A stretch of DNA of 64,000 bases from Chamaelirium japonicum (Eukaryota; Streptophyta; Magnoliopsida; Liliales; Melanthiaceae). This document shows, piece after piece, positions 57,201 through 64,000 of this stretch. The stretch's first letter is position 1. The number at the start of each line of letters is the position of its first letter. Position numbers and translations under genes: made by a program. The notes below the pieces were generated by a model, which saw only the letters and a program-made list of their open reading frames with translations, did not search any database and was not told where the DNA came from. The stretch is from positions 52,645,428 through 52,709,427 of the forward strand of contig OX393552.1 of NCBI GenBank assembly GCA_947650365.1, read 5' to 3'.

Positions 57201-58000
57201 GCTATAGCATTGAAAAGTCCCTAGCTAGCTGCACCCGCTTGCTTTACCATCATCACCAAAGTCAAATTTTCATTCTCAGTTGGATTTGAATCCAATTAGG
57301 ATCCAACAATTTTCTGCCCCTACTAAGAAACATCTTGATTATGGAGTTGCAAACATGATAGCCATGATTTCTCTCATAGTTTGTGCTGAAATTAACACTG
57401 AGGTCTCACATGAGTTTGACATTTAGATTTTAGACACGCTAATCAAATGTTTGAGTAAGATGATATTGGGTAAACTAGTATGTTTTTCTTGAGATGTTAT
57501 TCTTGCAGGCCACTATCAGTTTCAATACAACAGATAATTCAAGTAATTACTTTTGTGGGGTTAAAATGTTGTTAGGTGATGGACAAACATTTAGCTACGC
57601 TTGCAAAGCAACATGTTGAGACACGCTTCCTGAAAATCCATGCGGAGAAGAGCCCTTTCTTGACTGAGAAGCTCAAGATTATTGTTCTGCCAACCCTTGC
57701 TCTTGTAAAGCTCGCAAAAGTCGAAGATTATGTGGTATGCGATTGAAACCTCGATGCATACTACAACTCAGCTATATATAAATATTCTATATTTGATTTC
57801 GAGTGAATGCATTGCAGGTAGGATTCGATGAGCTCGGAGGTACCGATGAGTTCAGCACCGAAGAGCTGGAGGAAAGGCTTGCGAAGTCCCAAGCAATCTT
57901 TTCTGATGATGAAGCTTCTACTAGTCGAATCAAGGCCAGTGTGACGGCCAAAAGAAGCGTGCGACAAACGGAGAGTTCCAATTTGTCAGATTCTGATTAG
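51281..58000 (+). CDS. TXNDC9: Thioredoxin domain-containing protein 9 homologue (phosducin-like), 212 codons, 3 exons
   Basis: Exons 51281-51577 (99 codons), 57576-57734 (53) and 57818-58000 (60 plus TAG); all junctions are GT-AG and phase 0. The N-terminal helix (QILEKQVLTVARAVEDKLDE) and linker (LRERRLQQLKKGAERRSRW) lead into a thioredoxin fold: KASERVVAHFYRNNWPCK / VMDKHLATLAKQHVETRFLK, LTEKLKIIVLPTLALVK and YVVGFDELGGTDEF. The tail is acidic/serine-rich (SSNLSDSD). The redox CxxC of classical thioredoxins is absent; only one Cys (WPCKVM) remains, as in the TXNDC9 family, which in other eukaryotes modulates CCT chaperonin folding of tubulin and actin. The length matches the usual family size of about 210-226 residues. 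Intron 1 is 6.0 kb and filled with repeats. Confidence 0.95.
51578..52451. other. First part of TXNDC9 intron 1
   Basis: No element boundaries are seen. An ACACAC/GCACGCACG-rich stretch lies at 51957-52022. Confidence 0.4.
52452..53189 (+). mobile_element. hAT-type element, 738 bp (family A), with a transposase-tail remnant
   Basis: The ends CATAGTAACAAAGTTCG and, in reverse complement, CATAGTCACCAAGTTCG match those of 10485-10969. The flanking 8-bp duplication GTTTACTG / GTTTATTG (52444-52451 and 53190-53197) has one mismatch. Inside, 52620-52772 reads as an acidic C-terminal tail (DNEPDDIEIQLSSDDIEF ... LDALDDTMDA stop) of the kind found at the end of plant hAT transposases. The internal deletion has removed the rest. 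Confidence 0.85.
53190..54373. other. Middle of TXNDC9 intron 1
   Basis: GT-rich stretch at 53296-53345 and a short tandem duplication at about 53780-53855 (ACGTATTGTTTTAAATTTTA twice). No gene is supported. Confidence 0.4.
54374..55445. mobile_element. hAT non-autonomous element, 1072 bp (family D)
   Basis: An exact 8-bp duplication ATGGTAGA (54366-54373 and 55446-55453) flanks ends CTATGAAGCACGGATAC and, in reverse complement, CTAAGAAGCACGGATAC. The subterminal regions are GGATACGG/CGTATCC arrays. The right-hand terminus equals that of the 3.67-kb element at 15736, so it is likely a deleted relative. A MITE (54697-54838) and a CT-rich stretch (55080-55170) lie inside. Confidence 0.88.
54697..54838. 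mobile_element. Mutator-like MITE, 142 bp, nested in the family D element
   Basis: GGATAAATTGCACAAAGACC at the left is mirrored by the right end (reverse complement GGATAAATTACATATAGACC), with further symmetry (AGTTTGA; CACTT.CACCCCCTC). The flanks ACGATTTAA and AAAATTTAA (9 bp, two mismatches) could be a Mutator-type target duplication. Confidence 0.62.
55495..56160. repeat. Array of short palindromes in TXNDC9 intron 1
   Basis: About 15 variants of a 20-bp hairpin (arms CTACAGTGA / TCACTGTAG around TT or AA) occur in both orientations over 660 bp. Clear copies are at about 55514, 55560, 55901, 55993 and 56098. Between them a second palindrome type recurs (AATACTCA...TGAGTATT at about 55666, 55950 and 55975), as does AAAGTACTCAATTTT (about 55636 and 55799). 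Confidence 0.8.
56957..57090 (-). pseudogene. Inverted partial copy of TXNDC9 exon 1 and the start of intron 1
   Basis: On the minus strand this segment aligns with 51493-51627. The exon part (GCCGTCAAGGCCAGC, GTCGTCGCCCACTTCTACC, TGGCCCTGCAAG) is nearly identical. It is followed by the intron part (GCTAATCCTCTAC, GGATCCTCTTT). At the splice donor the copy has 14 other bases instead of GTA, so the donor is lost. Because intronic bases are included, it arose at DNA level and not by retroposition. Confidence 0.85.
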
Positions 58001-58526
58001 TTCGCCCTTTTTAACTCTTCTTTTGACGCTGAGAGGTTCAGATAATGTTCCATGGTGGTGTTCGTGTTGATCCAATCGTGGTGTTGGTGTATGGCAATCT
58101 TTTTGATCTCGCAATATAAACTTGTGCTTCGTTTGTTGTGTTGTACCTTCAATTAGTCGTGAAATCAGTTTTTCGGCTAAATCGGATCAGCAGGTTGCAG
58201 CCTCATCTCTTAGAAGGAACACATTCTGTGGTAGATTTGGCGTATAATGTCAGCCACTCCTCTCTGTTTATGGGTTTACCCATTATTGTCCATGATGCAA
58301 TCGATGGGGCCGAGTGGCGACCCATGGTTGATCGACCACTATGGAAACGGGATGGTGAGCTGGTCATCAACGGAAGTCGGAAGAATCGTCATCGGGGTTG
58401 AAGATGACAACATACAGTGCTGGGCGTTTGAGGGCTGACTGTCGGTGGAGCTGGAGTCTCAGTCATCACCATTCTGTCCCCCAATGTCTACCCCTATTTA
58501 AATTCAAAAAATTCTGAATAACCTAA
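58001..58526 (+). other. TXNDC9 3' UTR and flank
   Basis: Probable 3' UTR. Open frames at 58138-58440 in two frames have no recognisable domain and are not annotated as genes. Confidence 0.4.
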
Positions 58527-61126
58527 GGGTGTGTTTGGCATTGGTTTTGGAGGCCTAGTTTTGCGTCAAAACTAGTTCCACTTGCCAAACTGATTTTGGT
58601 ATAAGATTTTAGTGCGTTTGGGATTCGATTAGAAAATTGGTTTTCCAAAACCAAAACCAGAAAATCATCAAAACCCAAAAGCAGAAAATTTCTGCTTTTG
58701 GATTCTTCTTTTGGGTTCTTGAGGTAAAAAGACAAAACAATAATTAAAAGAAATTATTGTGAATAACATATATGTTGTAGAGAGAAACTATTGTAAGGAG
58801 AAAAAATTAAAACCGGGAGAATATATACATATCATATTGTAAAGAGAGAAAATTATTATAGAGATAATACTTTAAAGAAAATATATGATAGATATAAAAA
58901 TATTATAGAAAGAAAATTATAAAGAGAAGAATATAGATAGAGAGTATTAAATAAATAAAAATGTAGTGAGAGAAAATATTGAAGAAAAAAAATATTATGG
59001 AGAGGAAATATTATAGAGAGAGAAAATATTGTAGAGAGAAAATATTAAAGAAAAAGAAAATATTGTAGAGAGAGAAAATATTATAGATAGAGAATATTTT
59101 AGAAAGAGAAAATATTATAGAAAGATAATATTTTAGAGAATGAATATGTTATAGAGAGTAGTTTAGATAGAAAATATTGTAGAGAGAGAACAAAACATAG
59201 AGAGGAGAAAAATATTAATAATAGAGAGAGAAGATATCATAGAGAGAGAAAATATAATAGAAATAGAATATTTTAGAGAGAGAAATGTTATAGAGCAGAA
59301 ACTTTATAAAAATAGGATATTTTAAAAAGAGAAAATATTGTAGAAAGAGAATATTTTAGAGAGAGAAAATATTATAGAGAGATAATATTTTAGAAAGAAA
59401 AAATATTGTAGAGAGAGAAAATATTATAGAAAGAGAATATTTTATAGAGATAAAATATTATAGAAAGAGAATATTTTAGAGAGAGAATATATTATAGAGA
59501 GTAAAATTTAGAAAAGAAATATTATAGAGAGAGAAAATAATATAGAGGGGAGAAAAAGATTAATTAATTATAGAGAGAGAAGATATTATAGAGAGAGAAA
59601 ATATTCAAGAGAGAAAATATTATAGAAAGAATATTTTAGAGAGAGAAAATAGTATACAAAGAGAATATTTTAGAGAGAGAAATGTTGTAGAGAGAAAATA
59701 TTATAGAATATGATATTTTAGAGAGAAAATTTTATAGAAAGAAAATATTTAGAGAGATAAAATATTATAGAGAGAATATTTTAGAAAGAGAAAATATTGT
59801 AGTGAGAGAAAATGACATAAAGAGGAAAAAATATTATACATAGTAAATATCATAAGAAAAAATGGTATAGAAAATATTGTAGAAAGAGAATATTTTAGAG
59901 AGAGAAAATATTATAGAGAGAGAATATTTTAGAAAGAAAAAATATTATAGCGAGAGAAAATATTATAGAAAGAGAATATTTTATAGAGATAAAATATTAT
60001 AGAAAGAGAATATTTTAGAGAGAGAATATATTATAGAGAGTAAAATTTAGAAAACAAATATTATAGAGAGAGAAAATAATATAGAGGGGAGAAAAATATT
60101 AATTATAGATAGAGAAGATATTATAGAGAGAGAAAATATTCAAGAAAGAAAATATTATAGAAAGAATATTTTAGAGAGAGAAAATAGTATACAGAGAATA
60201 TTTTAGAGAGAGAAATGTTGTAGAGAGAAAATATTGTAGAATATGATATTTAGAGAGAAAATTTTATAGAAAGAGAATATTTTAGAGAGAGAAAATATTA
60301 TAGAGAGAATATTTTAGAAAGAGAAAATATTGTAGTGAGAGAAAATGACCTAAAGCGGAAAAAATATTATACATAGTAAATATCATAAGAAAAAATGGTA
60401 TAGAAAAAAAATATTGTTGAAAGAGATCAAAGATATTGCAGATAGAAAAAATGTTATAGAAAGATAATATTTTATAAAAAGAAAATATTGTAAAGAGAAA
60501 GTATTGTAGAAAGAGAATATTATAGAGAAAGAAAAAATATTGTACAAAAAAAAATATTTTAGAGAGAGAAAATATTATCAAGACAAAATATTTTAAAGAG
60601 CAAATATTTAAAAGAGAAATTGAATGAGAGAAAATATTATAGAGAGAAAATATCATAGAGAGAAAAAATAGAGAAGAGAGAGGGGAAATAATATTGTAGA
60701 GAGAAAATATTAGAGAAAGTGTTATAGAGAGAATATTTTTAGAGAGAGAAAATATTATAGCAAGAGAATATTTTAGAAAGAGAAAATATTATAGAATGAG
60801 TATATTTTAGAGAGAAAATATTATAGAGAGATAAAATATTGTAGAAGGAGAGTATTTTAGATAGAAAATGACGTAGTGAGAAGAGAAAATATCATAATGA
60901 TAATGTTGGAGAGAAAATATCGTAGAGAGAAAATATTGGAGAGAACATTTTAGAAAAATAACTGCAAAACTAATTTCAGGCTTAAAACTGGTTTTATTGC
61001 CAAATGCTCAAATGTTGATAATTCTAGAACTGGTTTTCGATAAGCTAAAACTGATTTTGCACAAAACTAGTTCTTGGTATTCCAAAATCAAAACCTAAAA
61101 TTTCAAAACCAATGCCAAACGCACCC
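58527..61126. mobile_element. PIF/Harbinger-type element swollen to 2.6 kb
   Basis: The left end GGGTGTGTTTGGCATTGG and the reverse complement of the right end GGGTGCGTTTGGCATTGG are inverted with one mismatch, and the symmetry continues (GGTTTTGG; AAAACTAGTT on both inner flanks). A TAA target duplication flanks it (58524-58526 and 61127-61129). Both facts fit Tourist-like MITEs. Between the two end modules (58527-58780 and 60960-61126) lies the minisatellite described separately. Confidence 0.82.
58780..60958. repeat. AT/GA-rich minisatellite inside the Harbinger-type element
   Basis: Units of about 16-18 bp (AGAGAGAAAATATTATAG, AAAGAGAATATTTTAG and variants) repeat for 2.2 kb, strongly purine-rich on the plus strand. 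At a larger scale, about 59330-59868 and 59869-60410 are near-identical tandem copies of about 540 bp, sharing rare variants such as GTAAAATTTAGAAAA, AATATAGAGGGGAG and AATATTCAAGA in the same order. Confidence 0.88.
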
Positions 61127-61229
61127 TAAGTAATTCTCACAAATATCAAATATTATGAATATAAAAAATACTGAATAACATAGGCAACAACCCCCTCCCC
61201 CCACCCAAAAAAAAAACCCTAGGAGTGTG

Positions 61230-61316
61230 GTAGGGAATTCCGAGTGGGTTGGGCTTTACTTCCGGAGGGATTAGTCCGAACCTGAAGTGGGCCATTGCCC
61301 GAAAGGTTTTAGGACA
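61230..61316 (+). mobile_element. SINE 3'-tail fragment (same family as 4384-4572)
   Basis: GGATTAGTCCGAACCTGAAG ... CATTGCCCGAAAGGTTT on the plus strand matches the tail of the minus-strand SINE at 4384-4572. The tRNA-like head is not evident here. Confidence 0.5.
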
Positions 61317-62761
61317 CCCACCGATCTCAAAACAAAAAAAATCAGATGTCAATAACTGTAATATTATCCTAGCATGTGAAATTGTGTCTAACATGGAAAT
61401 TTATACACAACGTTCCTAATATCCATGCCTATCTACCCAACAAGTCTCGTTGCAATCTGAAAAACTGAACTTGGTTATACAACAAAAATAACCCTCCCCG
61501 TTGCCCCAAAATTCTGCACCTTCCTGAAACCCTAAGTTCTTTTTAGGGGTTATTAACATGAGCTCCTTAAAAAGGTCTCCGTGTAACGTTAAGGGTAAGT
61601 AAAGTTTGAACTTGATGTTAAGCCCCTGTGGACTTGTGGTTGGACTTTGGATAATGTGTGCTCCTTCTGCCGCGCACATGTAATAATTAAAAATTTTAAA
61701 TGGAATTAAACCCCTATATATAAAGTGTAACAATTTTAGCAAAAGAGTAACAAGTGGTAAAGAGCAACAATCCATTAGTTTTGACTAACGCAAACTCCTT
61801 CTGCCGCTGATAAATAATAACGGAATTTTTTAAATGACGATTTTAGCACTACATATAAAGTGTAACAATCGTAGCAAAAGAGTAATAATTGGTAAAGAGT
61901 AACAATTTGTTAGCAAAGGGTAATAATTTGATATAGTAAAATGCTCTAATTGTATATTGATTGTAGCGCTATCTCTACTTACGTGGTCACAATATGCATT
62001 TTTTGTCACAATATGCATTTTTTGTGACAAAAAATGCATTTAACTATACAAAATCAAGCTGACTCTATCGGGCACATGTAGAGTAACAATTTCCTACCAA
62101 AAAAAAGAGAGCAACAATTAGGTCAAAAAAATTAACTATTTGTTTGGTTGGCATATTTTTTTTAATGTAAATATACAAAAAAAAAATTGTTGTGGTTTTA
62201 CAATCTGGAGTGATTTCAATTGTTTTTCATGCAAAAATGGTTTGTGTCAATTGATGGCAGAAAATATAAATTTAATGAACTTCGACTGGGAACTATTGCC
62301 CTTTTTTTTTTCTATTTGGTTCGACGGGATTTCGGGAGGGAGCTATTGCAATACTGGACTTGTAGTAGGGCTTATTGTAAGTTAATTCGTTTGTCACGAA
62401 GCTATCGCTAAGTCCCCTTCTTTTTATAGAGCGGCAATCATGCTTTTATAGGACCACTAGTTCCTTCTCCATCATAATTCCAACGTTCTTAGGGAAGAGG
62501 AGGGTGTGACGAGGCGAAACCATTTTGCTATCACTCGATAGGATAATAAAGGGTGTGAAACCCATTCTTGCTTGGTTTTGTATGCGCCACATAAACGAGC
62601 CGTGTTAAAAAAAAACTAACTAACCGAGCCATTAACTAGCCAGCCATGTCCGACAGGTGTCCGTACAAAAACATATTGCCCATCTTATCCCCAAACCTTC
62701 ATGTACATGGATACAAGTTGTTTGGCCCGATCTCAACCCGGGCTTAAAAATCAAACACCTA

Positions 62762-62768
<7 letters not shown>
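61317..62768. other. AT-rich region with a 134-bp-period duplication (61655-61925)
   Basis: CTCCTTCTGCCG ... ATATAAAGTGTAACAAT ... TAGCAAAAGAGTAA ... GGTAAAGAG is present twice with a period of about 134 bp (61661 and 61795). Near 61992-62040 TGCATTTTTTGTCACA occurs twice and then in inverse, forming a hairpin. No gene is recognised. Confidence 0.55.
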
Positions 62769-62836
<68 letters not shown>

Positions 62837-62839
<3 letters not shown>

Positions 62840-62970
62840 GCATGCTATAATGCGGCATGCGGTAAGTGCGGCACTGCACTACAATCGTCTGATGCACCAC
62901 TGCGTGCATGCGATGCACACAGCGAGTGCATCAGACGGTTGCGATATGATGCCGCACTTACCGCATGCCC
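62837..62970. mobile_element. Foldback element inside a TA microsatellite
   Basis: GGCATGCGGTAAGTGCGGCA in the left arm is repeated in inverse in the right arm (GCCGCACTTACCGCATGCCC, ends 62970), and CGTCTGATGCAC inside is likewise inverted. It is bounded on both sides by pure TA repeats (62771-62836 and 62971-62990), as if it had been inserted into one TA tract. Confidence 0.7.
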
Positions 62971-62992
62971 ATATATATATATATATATATAA

Positions 62993-62997
<5 letters not shown>

Positions 62998-63051
<54 letters not shown>
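62998..63051. repeat. (GA)n microsatellite
   Basis: About 25 GA dinucleotides directly after the second TA tract. Confidence 0.93.
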
Positions 63052-63056
<5 letters not shown>

Positions 63057-63408
63057 CGGTTGTTTGAGTGCGAGCGCATCAGAAGAAAAAAATATGAGGG
63101 TCCTCTATCTCTGTAACCTTGTATGTTATACTCTTCCTCTCTATTTACATTTTACAACATGGGTATTCGTAATCATCATTCTATGTACACATCTCTCTCG
63201 TCAAAACCTGTACAAAAGGGGGCAAGTATGTTCTTAGTGAGAGATTTGCTCTATCCCAAAACCTACTTATTGAGATGAGGTCCCATCATACATATAAGGA
63301 TCGTTTCCGCCCTCTACTTTACCGGGGTGGGACTAATCCTCCAACACTCTTGTTTTGGTTGCCGTGATTTTAGCCTGTTATTTTGAAAATACGTGTGCAA
63401 ACAATTTA

Positions 63409-63589
63409 GGGTTGTTTGGTTAATGAAGTGTGACATGTGTAAACAGATACACACTTGCTCTATTTTTACAACTTTTGCACATAAAACTGTGCAAATGGAG
63501 TTGTACTTAAATACATGAAACTTTAATTGCACATGTCACATGCGCAAACAGATGTACACACATAATTTGCACAACAACCAAACAAGCTC
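63409..63589. mobile_element. Tourist-like MITE candidate, about 181 bp
   Basis: The left end GGGTTGTTTGGTTAATG and the reverse complement of the right end GAGCTTGTTTGGTTGTTG are inverted, and inner parts match (CATGTGTAAACAGAT against CATCTGTTTGCGCATG). TTA precedes the left end, but no matching duplication is seen at the right. Confidence 0.5.
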
Positions 63590-63736
63590 GACAGTCGAGC
63601 AACTTCTCTCTTATTTTCCTTTTATATGATTGGTTTTCAATATAATGAAATACTTCTATAGGCATTACACCATATATATAGCTAGCGCGAACTTGTATTT
63701 GAGATATTATACAAATAATTTTCTCCGTCACTACCA

Positions 63737-64000
63737 AGATATAAGTGCCTCTTTTGTACCGACACAGTTATGCACATTTGCCGACATGGTCGTGCGCTCA
63801 TACATGGGAACACGCAGCTTGACCAAAGCCATGTCAACACACATGGAGAGATCCAGTGTCTGTTCGACACGTGGGTCGTGCGCATGACCCTAAAAATCGT
63901 GTGCATAACTTTATTGTTCACATACAACGTAAGTAAAGTCTTTCTTGTTTACTTGATTAATCAACTAGCATCCAGTGCCAACAAACTGACAATGACAAAG
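63737..64000. repeat. Dispersed repeat, copy 2 (runs off the window)
   Basis: Direct repeat of 48090-48350. It continues to the last base, so its right limit is unknown. Confidence 0.8.

Noticed and set aside
58138..58438. Two overlapping plus-strand frames after TXNDC9
   Set aside because: They lie in the probable 3' UTR/flank and carry no domain; neither has support as a gene.
60282..60656. 124-codon Phe/Ile/Ser-rich minus-strand frame
   Set aside because: Translation of the AT/GA minisatellite; hydrophobicity is an artefact of the repeat.

Overview
This is nuclear DNA from a flowering plant. All protein-coding genes recognised belong to plant or plant-conserved families and have canonical GT-AG introns. 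Much of the rest is transposable elements (hAT, PIF/Harbinger, Mutator-like, Ty1/copia, LINE, SINE) and long GA/CT microsatellites. The GC-rich first exons and GC-rich intronless gene, together with introns of up to 10 kb packed with transposons, suggest a monocot or a magnoliid-type angiosperm. I cannot name the species.

Four host genes are readable. (1) Positions 611-2390 (+): the last two exons of a CAMTA calmodulin-binding transcription activator (ankyrin end, IQ motifs, calmodulin-binding helix, stop); its 5' part lies outside the window. (2) Positions 8809-43043 (+): a complete gene for the FUSED/TWO-IN-ONE (TIO) kinase. I resolve 22 exons whose phases all agree, giving 1344 codons spread over 34 kb. 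(3) Positions 45073-45630 (-): an intronless DUF4228/PADRE protein with an N-terminal MGN start. (4) Positions 51281-58000 (+): a three-exon thioredoxin-domain-9 (TXNDC9/phosducin-like) gene of 212 codons.

The size of TIO comes almost entirely from insertions. Intron 2 holds a decayed LINE cut by three separate hAT-type elements. Intron 5 (10.5 kb) holds a hAT MITE, a 3.67-kb hAT element with a broken transposase, a copia 5' end, a plant-mobile-domain remnant and two related repeat blocks. Intron 7 holds a hAT MITE. Intron 12 holds a 6.3-kb copia element with identical-length 141-bp LTRs and a 5-bp target duplication, itself cut by a hAT-type element inside its reverse transcriptase. Intron 19 holds another hAT MITE. 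The TXNDC9 intron 1 (6 kb) holds two hAT elements, an unusual palindrome array and an inverted copy of the gene's own exon 1/intron 1 boundary.

The 3' third (58.5-64 kb) has no recognised gene. It holds a PIF/Harbinger-type element swollen to 2.6 kb by an AT/GA-rich minisatellite, a foldback element sitting in a TA microsatellite, and dispersed repeats. No defence system, CRISPR array, tRNA or rRNA gene was found. The most unusual structures are the palindrome array (55.5-56.2 kb), the inverted exon duplicate (about 57.0 kb), the swollen Harbinger element, and the hAT families whose copies can be paired by termini and 8-bp target duplications.
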